A DNA stretch of 64,000 nt. Origin: JADJOY01 sp046331705 [NCBI: bacterium] (GTDB lineage Bacteria > JADJOY01). The stretch lies in contig JAXLQJ010000007.1 of the NCBI GenBank assembly GCA_046331705.1, positions 124,001-188,000 of the forward strand, in the 5' to 3' direction. The position numbers and the translations under genes were made by a program. Each line of letters opens with the position of its first letter. Positions within the stretch are counted from its first letter, which is position 1. Of the stretch, positions 30,071 to 39,448 are shown piece after piece. Under the pieces are notes generated by a model. It did no database searches, had not been told where the DNA came from, and was given only the letters and a program-made list of their open reading frames with translations.

Positions 30071-31050
30071 GCGTGCGTCGCGCCGCGTGGCGCCGCGCGC
30101 TGGCGAGCGTCGGGTGCATCGCCGCCCTCGCCGCCCTCGCGAGCTGCTCCACCCACGCAACGCCGCCCGACGCCAACGACGAGCTGGCGCGCGCGATGCG
30201 AGCGCTCTGGAACTTCTCCGATCCCGTCGCGAGCGAACGCGCGTTCCGCGAACGCGCCGCCAGCGCCGTCGATCCCGACAAGGCCGAGCTCGAGACGCAG
30301 GCGCTGCGAGCGCTCGCGCTTCAAGGAAAGACGCGGGAGGCGCTCTTGGCCCTGGATGCCCTCGAGCCGCGCACCCGCGCGCTGCCCGCACGGGTGGGAG
30401 TGCGCGTCACGCTGGAGCGCGGGCGCTGTCTCAACTCGAGTGGCGACCCCGCCGGCGCGCGGCCGCTCTTCGTCGCAGCGTGGGAGCGCGCCCGGGCCGC
30501 GGGGCTCGACGATCTCGCCGTCGATGCCGCGCACATGGTCGCCATCACCGAGATCGGGACGGCCGCCGTCGAATGGAACCTGCGCGCGCTGGCACTCGCC
30601 GATTCCTCGCCGAGCGATCAAGCGCGGCGGTGGCGGACCGCTCTCTTCAACAATCTTGCCTGGGCCCATCACGACCTCGGCGAATACGATCGGGCGCTCA
30701 CGTACTTCGAGAAAGCGCGGGACGAGTCCCGCTCGGGCAGTGACCTGGAGACGCAGCGCATCGCCGTGTGGTCGGTCGCCCGCGCGCTGCGCTCGCTTCA
30801 CCGCCACGACGAAGCGCTCGCGATCCAGGAGCGGCTCGAAGCCGAGCTCGCGGCGGCGGATCAGGTCGACGGTTACGTGCTCGAGGAGATCGCCGAGAAT
30901 CTCGAGGCGCTGGGCCGCTACCGCGAGGCGGCCCCCTACTTTCGCCGCGCCCACGTCGAGCTGACGAAGGACGAGACCCTCGCTCGAACCGAGCCCGACC
31001 GCCTCGAGAGGCTGCAGCGCCTGGGCGGTGAACCGGAGGCCAGACCGTGA
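30067..31050 (+). CDS. TPR-repeat lipoprotein
   Basis: 327 residues. The signal peptide ends in a lipobox, ALASC (Cys27), so the mature protein is probably lipid-anchored. The rest is helical with TPR-like pairs: FNNLAWAHHDLGEYDRALTYFEKARDE, SVARALRSLHRHDEALAIQERLEAEL and ENLEALGRYREAAPYFRRAHVEL (about 195-310). TPRs act as protein-binding scaffolds. Lying inside a chain of ATGA/GTGA-coupled glycosyltransferase genes, it may organize the glycosylation machinery or assist export. No enzyme motif is visible. Confidence 0.8.
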   Translation: MSVRRAAWRRALASVGCIAALAALASCSTHATPPDANDELARAMRALWNFSDPVASERAFRERAASAVDPDKAELETQALRALALQGKTREALLALDALEPRTRALPARVGVRVTLERGRCLNSSGDPAGARPLFVAAWERARAAGLDDLAVDAAHMVAITEIGTAAVEWNLRALALADSSPSDQARRWRTALFNNLAWAHHDLGEYDRALTYFEKARDESRSGSDLETQRIAVWSVARALRSLHRHDEALAIQERLEAELAAADQVDGYVLEEIAENLEALGRYREAAPYFRRAHVELTKDETLARTEPDRLERLQRLGGEPEARP

Positions 31051-32060
31051 CGAAGCCTCGCTCCCGCCTCCGCTCGACCGCCTCCGGCCACGCCAGCCTG
31101 GAGCCGCGGGTCTCGGTGGTCGTGCCCATCCTCGACGAGCGGGCGACGCTCGCACGCCTCGTCACGGCGATCCGAGATGCCCTCGTGACCCGCGGCGCCT
31201 TCGAGATCGTGCTCGTCGACGACGGCTCGACGGACGGTAGCCGCGAGGAGATCGCGGCGCTGGCCGCCGCCGACGAGCGCGTCGTGGGCGTGCTGCTGCG
31301 CGGCAACTTCGGTCAGCACGCGGCGCTCGCCGCCGGCCTCGAGGCGGCTCGCGGTCGCGCCGTGGCGATTCTCGACGCGGATCTGCAAAACGATCCGCGG
31401 GACCTGCCGGCGCTGCTCGACGAGCTCGAGCGCGGACACGATCTCGTGAGCGGCCGCCGCACCGAGCGCGCCGACTCGTTGGGCCGTCGGCTCGCGAGCG
31501 GCATCGTCCGCCATCTGGTTCAGCGCGCCACGGGTGTGCGCCTCGAGGACCCCAACTCGGGCATCAAGGCGCTCTCGCGCGAGCTCGTCGATGCCGTGAA
31601 CGCGGAGGGGGATCGCCGCCGGTATCTGGCGGCGCTCTTCCTCACGCTGTCGCGGAACCCGATCGAGGTTCCGGTGCGCCACCATCCACGAGCGCGCGGC
31701 GAATCGCGCTACGGGCTCGTCCGAATCACGGGGTTGCTCTTCGACTTCGCGATCGCCTTCCTGCGGCCGTTCCGGTGGGTGAGCGGCACGGGCCTCGGGC
31801 TCTTCACCCTGGGTGCCGTCGGCAGCGTGGGCTACGCGGCCGCGCGTTTCACCGTGCTGGACCACGGCATGCCACGGCTCATCTTGTTCCTGATCCTCTG
31901 CCTGTCCGGCGGACTGCAGCTCTTGATCCTGGGCTTCGTGGGCGAGTTCGTGGTGCGGACGTATCACCTCGTTCAGGGGCGGCCGCTCTATCGCGTCGAC
32001 CGTGTCGTGCGCACCTCGTCGTCGGCCTCGCCGGCCGCGGCTCATGCGCCAGGATCCTGA
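31047..32060 (+). CDS. DPM1/ArnC-like polyprenyl-phosphate glycosyltransferase
   Basis: 337 residues, starting with GTG inside the previous stop. GT2 domain: VSVVVPILDERATLARLV, IVLVDDGSTDGS, then NFGQHAALAAGLEAARG and the DxD motif LDADLQNDPRDLP. EDPNSGIKALSREL follows. Two C-terminal helices (about 240-262 and 280-305, the latter LILFLILCLSGGLQLLILGFVG) fit the GtrB/ArnC topology. It probably makes an undecaprenyl-phosphate sugar used by the GT-C protein two genes upstream. Its last 19 bp overlap the convergent dtd gene, so no terminator can separate the two transcripts. Confidence 0.88.
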   Translation: MTKPRSRLRSTASGHASLEPRVSVVVPILDERATLARLVTAIRDALVTRGAFEIVLVDDGSTDGSREEIAALAAADERVVGVLLRGNFGQHAALAAGLEAARGRAVAILDADLQNDPRDLPALLDELERGHDLVSGRRTERADSLGRRLASGIVRHLVQRATGVRLEDPNSGIKALSRELVDAVNAEGDRRRYLAALFLTLSRNPIEVPVRHHPRARGESRYGLVRITGLLFDFAIAFLRPFRWVSGTGLGLFTLGAVGSVGYAAARFTVLDHGMPRLILFLILCLSGGLQLLILGFVGEFVVRTYHLVQGRPLYRVDRVVRTSSSASPAAAHAPGS

Positions 32061-32581
32061 GCGCTCGATTCGGCGCGCCGGTCGCGGGTTGCGGCGCCGC
32101 CCAGCTCGCGTGTGTCGAGCGCGATCGTGACCGGCCCGTCGTTCACGATCTCGACCTCCATGTCGGCGCCGAAGACCCCCGTCAGCACCTCGATGCCGCG
32201 CGCGCGCAACCCGGCGACCAGCGCCGCGAAGCGCGGACGCGCGACCTCCGGGCGCGCCGCGTCCCCGAACGAGGGGCGATTGCCCTTCCGGCAATCGGCG
32301 TGCAGCGTGAACTGACTGACGGCGAGGATCGAGCCGGCGACGTCGCGAACCGACCGGTTCATCTTGCCGGCGTCGTCCTCGAAGATCCTGAGCTCGGCGA
32401 TCTTGGCGGCGAGGCGCTCGGGATCACCGTCCGCGTCGTCTCGCCCCACGCCGACGAGCACGACCAATCCACGGCCCACCGCGACCCGACCGGGATGAGC
32501 CGCGAGATCGTCGGAGGAAGCGGCGCCCGGCCCGCGCACCACGAGCGCCGCCCGCGACACGCGTTGAATCAACGCTCGCAT
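32042..32581 (-). CDS. dtd: D-aminoacyl-tRNA deacylase
   Basis: Removes D-amino acids (and glycine from tRNA-Ala) from charged tRNAs. 179 residues, with an insertion (about 17-32, RGPGAASSDDLAAHPG) compared with the usual 145-150 residue enzyme and an additional C-terminal tail. The catalytic motifs are present: SQFTLHADCRKGNRPSF (family SQFTL...GxRPSF) and NDGPVTIALDT (family NxGPVT). Starts MRALIQRVSRA, the typical DTD start, at the ATG at 32581. Divergent from aroE (68 bp) and overlapping the convergent GT2 by 19 bp. Confidence 0.95.
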   Translation of the reverse strand: MRALIQRVSRAALVVRGPGAASSDDLAAHPGRVAVGRGLVVLVGVGRDDADGDPERLAAKIAELRIFEDDAGKMNRSVRDVAGSILAVSQFTLHADCRKGNRPSFGDAARPEVARPRFAALVAGLRARGIEVLTGVFGADMEVEIVNDGPVTIALDTRELGGAATRDRRAESSAQDPGA

Positions 32582-32649
32582 CGTCGCCGCCCCGAGTGAT
32601 AGACCGATCGCCCGCAGCGGCCCACCCGAAGCTGGCTCCACCCGCCCCC

Positions 32650-33528
32650 ATGCACCATCCGCACGGAACCCCGCATCTCGACGCGCGCACCGAGCTGTGC
32701 GCGCTCATCGGCAATCCGGTGCATCACTCGCTCTCTCCCGCGATCCACAACGCCGCGTTCGCGGCCGCGGGGCTCAATCTCGCGTACCTGGCCTTTCGCG
32801 TCGAGGACGTCGGCAACGCCCTCCGCGGTGCCCGGGCACTCGGGCTGCGGGGTTTGAGCGTCACGATCCCCCACAAGGTGGCGGTGATCGAGCACCTCGA
32901 CGAGCTCGATCCCATCGCCGCCCGGATCGGCTCGGTCAACACGATCGTGAACCGCGCGGGGCGCTTGATCGGGTACACCACCGACGGCGTCGGCGCGCTC
33001 GCCGCCCTGCGCGAGGCGAGCGCGGACCCCCGGGATCGCGACGTGGTGATCCTCGGCGCCGGCGGCTCGGCGCGAGCCATCGCCATGACCCTGGCGCTCG
33101 AATCGCCGCCGCGGCGGCTCGCCATCGCGGCGCGCGATGCACGGAAAGCCGAGCGCTTGGCTGGCGACGTCGCGAGCGCTGCCCGCGGCGTCGCCGCGTC
33201 GGGGCTCGCCCTCGACCATCCCGACGTGGCCGCGCGCGTCCGCGGCGCGCAGATCCTCATCCACACCACCTCCGTGGGAATGGCGCCGCACACGACCGGC
33301 TGCGTCGTGCCGAGCGAATGGCTCGCGCCCACTCACACCGTCTTCGACATCGTCTACACGCCGCGCGAGACGGAGCTGCTTCGGCGCGCGACGCGCGCGG
33401 GCGCGCGCCCGGTGCTCGGCCTCGAGATGTTCGTGCGGCAAGCCGCCGCTCAGTTCGAGCTCTGGACCGGCCTCGGCGCGCCGCTCGACGTGCTGCGGCG
33501 CGCGGCCGAAGCGGGGCTGGCCGCGTGA
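32650..33528 (+). CDS. aroE: Shikimate dehydrogenase (NADP+)
   Basis: Reduces 3-dehydroshikimate to shikimate in aromatic amino acid synthesis. 292 residues from the ATG at 32650; a GTG at 32596 would add 18 residues, and neither start has a good ribosome-binding site. Motifs: IGNPVHHSLSPAIHNAAF (substrate site), LSVTIPHKVAV with the catalytic Lys, GSVNTIVN, YTTDGVGAL with the catalytic Asp, and the NADP-binding loop LGAGGSARAIAM. It overlaps aroK by GTGA, making a two-gene shikimate unit. Other aro genes are not here, though trpD occurs at 51250. Confidence 0.96.
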   Translation: MHHPHGTPHLDARTELCALIGNPVHHSLSPAIHNAAFAAAGLNLAYLAFRVEDVGNALRGARALGLRGLSVTIPHKVAVIEHLDELDPIAARIGSVNTIVNRAGRLIGYTTDGVGALAALREASADPRDRDVVILGAGGSARAIAMTLALESPPRRLAIAARDARKAERLAGDVASAARGVAASGLALDHPDVAARVRGAQILIHTTSVGMAPHTTGCVVPSEWLAPTHTVFDIVYTPRETELLRRATRAGARPVLGLEMFVRQAAAQFELWTGLGAPLDVLRRAAEAGLAA

Positions 33529-34040
33529 ACGTCGTGCTGATCGGCTACCGGGGCACCGGCAAGTCCACGGTCGCGAAGCTCTTGGCCGAGCGGTTGGGAC
33601 TCGAGGCGGTCTCCACCGACCGGCTGATCGAGGAGCGGATCGGCACGTCGATCGCCGCGTTCGTGGCCGGCCACGGCTGGCCCGAGTTCCGCGCCGTCGA
33701 AGCCAAGGTGGTGCGCGAGGTCGCGGCCCGCGACCACCTCGTGATCGACACCGGCGGCGGCGCGGTGCTCGATCCCGCGAGCGCCAGCGCGCTGCGTCGC
33801 AACGCACGCGTGTTCTGGCTCACCGCGAGCCCGGCGACGATCGTCACGCGAATCGGCGGCGACGCGGCGCGCCCTCCGTTGGCACCCGGACTGACGCTCG
33901 AGGACGAGATCGTCCGCGTCCTCGGCGAGCGCGAACCGATCTATCGCGCGCTGGCCGACCACGTGCTCCAGAGCGAGACCTTGTCGCCCGCCGAGGTCGC
34001 CGATCGGATCGTGGCGCAGCTCGGACAGGCCCATACATGA
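33525..34040 (+). CDS. aroK: Shikimate kinase
   Basis: Phosphorylates shikimate at O3 (171 aa). It starts with GTG inside the aroE stop: MNVVLIGYRGTGKSTVAK, with a P-loop variant GYRGTGKST. Then DRLIEERIGTSIAAF (the shikimate-binding Asp-Arg region), FRAVEAKVVREV, and the conserved IDTGGGAVLD. A lid segment RPPLAP is followed by REPIYRALADHV, the adenine-binding part. Adjacent to the preceding pathway enzyme, aroE. Its stop codon lies inside a strong inverted repeat (34033-34057). Confidence 0.95.
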   Translation: MNVVLIGYRGTGKSTVAKLLAERLGLEAVSTDRLIEERIGTSIAAFVAGHGWPEFRAVEAKVVREVAARDHLVIDTGGGAVLDPASASALRRNARVFWLTASPATIVTRIGGDAARPPLAPGLTLEDEIVRVLGEREPIYRALADHVLQSETLSPAEVADRIVAQLGQAHT

Positions 34041-34057
34041 CTTGTGAAGTCATGTAT
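34033..34057 (+). terminator. Perfect 11-bp inverted repeat spanning the aroK stop
   Basis: ATACATGACTT, a GTG loop, then AAGTCATGTAT: a flawless 11-bp stem with a 3-nt loop, starting within the last codons of aroK. It is unusually AT-rich for this genome. It lacks the GC stem and U-run of a classical terminator, so it may act as a transcript-end structure, a bidirectional attenuator, or a protein-binding operator for the reductase operon 200 bp downstream. Confidence 0.55.
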
Positions 34058-34161
34058 AAGCCATCGACGGACGCCCGCACGACTTACCACTAACCAGCGG
34101 TAGTCATTGGACTTACGATCCAGGACTCGAGCGGCCCTGCAGCGTGCGTGAACGTTTTGAA

Positions 34162-34175
34162 TCAATCATGATTGA
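34162..34175. promoter_or_regulatory. 14-bp palindromic operator candidate upstream of the sulfite/nitrite reductase
   Basis: TCAATCATGATTGA is a perfect palindrome about 87 bp before the reductase ATG, in an AT-rich stretch (34140-34195). Its position and symmetry fit a dimeric regulator's binding site near the promoter of an assimilatory sulfur or nitrogen gene. I cannot name the regulator. Confidence 0.5.
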
Positions 34176-34261
34176 ATCGATCAGCATTTGACCCCACGCG
34201 TCATCGCGGCTACTCTCCCACCCGCGACGCCGCGCACTGCGACGCGCACCGAGAGCCCGTC

Positions 34262-36531
<2,270 letters not shown>

Positions 36532-36535
<4 letters not shown>

Positions 36536-37137
36536 GCGAGCCGCGAAGCCCCATGGACCTGCAGAAGATCGGCGTCAAGCTCTACCTCGAGGGCGGCAGC
36601 CACGGGCCGCTCGCCGACTACACACTCGTCTTCCACCGTTGGATCCAGAACAAGAGCCTGGGCGGGACGCTGCTCGACGTGGTGGATTATCGGCACGTCC
36701 ACCAGGGGCCGGGCGTGATGCTGGTGGCGTTCGAGTTCCACCTCGCGATCGACGAGGAAAACGGCGAGCGCGGGCTGACGATCGACTGGAAGCAGCCGCT
36801 CGCGGGCGCGCCCATCGAGCGCGTGAGCCAGGTGCTGGCGACCGCCCTCGGCGCCTGCGCCACGCTCGAGCGGGAGGAGCTGCCGGGCGGACGTGCGCGC
36901 TTCGCCGGCGAGCGCCTGACCATCCGCGTCGGCGATCGTGCGCTCTGCCCGAACGATCCGCCGAGCCGGAATGCCTTTCGCGCCGAGCTCGATCCGCTCC
37001 TCGCCCGGCTCTACCCCGGGCTCGCGCTCACCGTCGACGGCGAACCCGATCCGCGCCGCAGGCTCACCGCGCACGTGCGCGCACCCGAGCCGGTGAGCGT
37101 CGCCGAGCTGGCGCGGCGACTCGGCGCACCCGTCTGA
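36532..37137 (+). CDS. Conserved-type protein of unknown function, coupled to the reductase
   Basis: 201 residues from a GTG overlapping the reductase stop (GTGA); an ATG at 36553 would trim 7 residues. Mixed alpha/beta, no signal peptide or membrane segment. Recognizable blocks are MDLQKIGVKLYLEGGS, VFHRWIQNKSLGGTLLDVVDYRHVHQGPGVMLVAFE and ENGERGLTIDWKQPL. I believe similar short proteins occur next to other enzymes in deltaproteobacteria and planctomycetes, but I know no function. The tight coupling suggests a partner or assembly factor of the siroheme reductase, or a redox-linked role. No cysteine cluster is present. Confidence 0.65.
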
Positions 37138-37169
37138 ATTCCCTCGCGCCCACGGTGCTCGCGCAGCTT

Positions 37170-37199
37170 TTGCACGCGCCCCACACGGCGGGCTACCTT
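37170..37199 (+). promoter_or_regulatory. Weak promoter candidate before the six-cysteine peptide gene
   Basis: TTGCAC (37170-37175), an 18-nt spacer and TACCTT (37194-37199), about 84 bp before the ATG. The -35 is good and the -10 poor by sigma-70 rules. An ECF-type sigma factor would need a different motif, which I cannot identify from one sequence. Confidence 0.25.
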
Positions 37200-37282
37200 C
37201 ACGCGCCACGCGCGCCGGGGACGAGAGCACCGAGCGCGCTCACCCACTCACGCCACCAGTCGCAACCGAGGAGAGCCTCACG

Positions 37283-37561
37283 ATGCGAACCGTCGTCCAA
37301 GGAGCGTTGATCGCCACCGCCGTCGCCAGTCTCTTCGCCAGCGGCACCGCGCTCGCCGCCGGCGAGCCGGCCGCCAGCGCCAAGGTGAAGTGCTTGGGGA
37401 TCAACGCCTGCAAGGGACAGAGCCTGTGCAGCGCCCCCGGGCTCTCGCATTCCTGCGCCGGCCACAACGAGTGCAAGGGCAAGGGCTGGATCTACGCGGC
37501 CAGCGCCGACGAATGCACGGGCAAGGGTGGACGCCTGGTGGGAACCGCCGGCGCGAAGTGA
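37283..37561 (+). CDS. Exported six-cysteine peptide resembling bufferin-type metallophore precursors
   Basis: 92 residues. Signal peptide about 1-26 (ending ALAAG). The mature part has six cysteines (37, 43, 49, 58, 64, 78) and an internal repeat CxGxNxCKG at 37-45 (CLGINACKG) and 58-66 (CAGHNECKG), followed by KGW and a C-terminal DECTGKGG. This Cys/Lys/Gly pattern matches the bufferin-like, DUF2282-type families, in which cysteines are converted to thiooxazoles by a DUF692/MNIO enzyme to bind copper. Ribosome-binding site GAGGAGAG. No DUF692 or DUF2063 gene lies next to it or anywhere in the window, so it may be unmodified or matured elsewhere. Confidence 0.75.
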   Translation: MRTVVQGALIATAVASLFASGTALAAGEPAASAKVKCLGINACKGQSLCSAPGLSHSCAGHNECKGKGWIYAASADECTGKGGRLVGTAGAK

Positions 37562-37618
37562 GCGCGCACCGTCGTTCGCTCGGCATCCGAGCGAACGACT
37601 CCTCACCCGGAGGGTGAA

Positions 37619-39430
37619 ATGGATCCGGTTCTCGAGAATCTGCCGACCATCGTCGGCCGCGCGCTGCGGGTGCTGCACCGCACGGGTTTCGCCCGCACCT
37701 TCACCCTCGCGGGCGCCGCGGAAGCGGCGCGCTTGCTGGCGGCCGGCGAGAAGCTCGGCCCGTCGACGCTGCACACGCTGCACGCGATCAACTTCCCCGA
37801 TCAGACGGCGCTGGTGCAGGGAAGCGAGCGGGTCAGCTACGGCGAGCTCGAGCGCCGCATCAATCGCGCGGCGCACGCGTTCCTGGCCATGGGTGTGCGG
37901 CCCGGCGATCGCGTCGCGCTCATGATGAAGAACGGGATCCCGTTCATCGAGGCCACCTACGGCCTCTTCCGCATCCGCGCGTCGGCCGTCAACGTGAGCT
38001 ACCACCTCAAGCCGCGTGAGCTTTCGTACATCCTCGATCATTCGGGCAGTCGCGCACTGATCTTCGGCGCGGAGCAGGCGCCGGTGGCGCTCGAGGTTCG
38101 CGGAACGGTGAAGACGCCGGCCGAGAACTTCGTGCCCACGTCGGCCGTCGATGCCACGCTCGCCACCTGGGAGACGCGTCTCGCGGCGCAGCCGACGAGC
38201 CGCCCCGCACGCGTGACGCGGGACGCCAGCTCGATGAACTTCGTCTACACGTCGGGGACGACGGGCGCGCCCAAGGGCGCGGTCCGCGACATGACGAAGA
38301 CTGGAATGACGATCATCAACAGGATTCTCGAAGGCTTGCCGTTCCGCCATGCGGACCGGCACCTGGTCGTCGCGCCGCTCTACCACAGCGGCGCGCAGGC
38401 ATTCCTCCACCTCATGTCCGGGCTGGGCGCCGAGATCCACCTCTTGGAAGCGTTCGACGCCGAGCTCGCGCTCAAGACGCTCTGCGACTCGCGCATCCAC
38501 CACGCGTTCCTCGTCCCGACGATGGCGCAGCGCATTCTCAACCTGCCCACCGAGGTCCTGGAACGCCATCGGCCCCGCGATCTCACGGGGCTGGTCTTCG
38601 GCGCCGCCCCATTTCCGGCCGAGCTGCGCAAGCGGGTCATGGCGTACTTCGGCGACGTCGCCTACGACTTCTACGGCTCGACCGAGACCGGCTGGGTGAC
38701 GCTCGCCAATCCCCAGGACATCCGCCGCCATCCGGACTCGGTGGGCAAGGCGATCGCGGGCAACGACGTCAAGATCCTGGACGAGGCCCGCAACGAGCTG
38801 CCGCGCGAGATGGTGGGCGAGCTCTTCGTGCGCAACGCCATGACCATCGAGCACTACCACGACGATCCCGATGCCACCGCGCGCAGCCAGCACGGCGGAT
38901 TCTTCAGCGTCGGCGACCTCGCGCGCATCGATCCCGAGGGGTACATCTTCCTCGCCGGTCGCAAGGTCGACATGGTGATCTCGGGTGGAGTGAACCTCTA
39001 CCCGGCCGAGATCGAGGACGTGCTGCGGCAACACCCGGCCGTGGAGGATTGCGCGATCATCGGCGTCCCGGACGACGCCTGGGGCGAGGCGCTGGTGGCT
39101 TACGTGGTCCGGCGCGCGGGGCACGCCGTCACGCGCGACGAGCTCATCGACCACTGCGCGCGCGAGCTGGCGCGCTTCAAGAAGCCCAAGGACGTGCGCT
39201 TCATCGATCAGCTCCCCCGCAATCCCACCGGCAAGGTGCTCAAGCGGGAGCTTCGCGAGCGCTACGCCACCGAGCCCGCCGCCGAGGACGTCACCGCGGC
39301 CGCTCCGGCGACTCCCAAGAACCGCGCGCGCGCCGCGCAGCCGAAACCGACGCGCGGCACCTCGCGCCCCACGGCCGCCGCCAAGAGCCCCCGCGGCGCG
39401 CGCCGCGGGAGCGGCCCCCGCGGGCGCTAG
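37619..39430 (+). CDS. Acyl-CoA synthetase-like AMP-dependent ligase
   Basis: 603 residues of the ANL superfamily. The AMP-binding motif YTSGTTGAPKGAVRD (about 212-226), the motif DFYGSTETG, the GDLARIDPEGY hinge and the C-terminal NPTGKVLKREL with the catalytic Lys are all present, so it should adenylate an acid and probably form a CoA thioester. The last about 55 residues are Ala/Pro/Lys/Arg-rich and likely disordered, perhaps a nucleic-acid- or membrane-binding tail. Good ribosome-binding site (GGAGGG). It ends 18 bp from the convergent pyrD. The TetR regulator two genes away belongs to a type often linked to fatty-acid metabolism, but regulation of this gene is not shown. Substrate unknown. 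Confidence 0.88.
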   Translation: MDPVLENLPTIVGRALRVLHRTGFARTFTLAGAAEAARLLAAGEKLGPSTLHTLHAINFPDQTALVQGSERVSYGELERRINRAAHAFLAMGVRPGDRVALMMKNGIPFIEATYGLFRIRASAVNVSYHLKPRELSYILDHSGSRALIFGAEQAPVALEVRGTVKTPAENFVPTSAVDATLATWETRLAAQPTSRPARVTRDASSMNFVYTSGTTGAPKGAVRDMTKTGMTIINRILEGLPFRHADRHLVVAPLYHSGAQAFLHLMSGLGAEIHLLEAFDAELALKTLCDSRIHHAFLVPTMAQRILNLPTEVLERHRPRDLTGLVFGAAPFPAELRKRVMAYFGDVAYDFYGSTETGWVTLANPQDIRRHPDSVGKAIAGNDVKILDEARNELPREMVGELFVRNAMTIEHYHDDPDATARSQHGGFFSVGDLARIDPEGYIFLAGRKVDMVISGGVNLYPAEIEDVLRQHPAVEDCAIIGVPDDAWGEALVAYVVRRAGHAVTRDELIDHCARELARFKKPKDVRFIDQLPRNPTGKVLKRELRERYATEPAAEDVTAAAPATPKNRARAAQPKPTRGTSRPTAAAKSPRGARRGSGPRGR

Positions 39431-39448
39431 CCCCGACGTTCGACTCGA

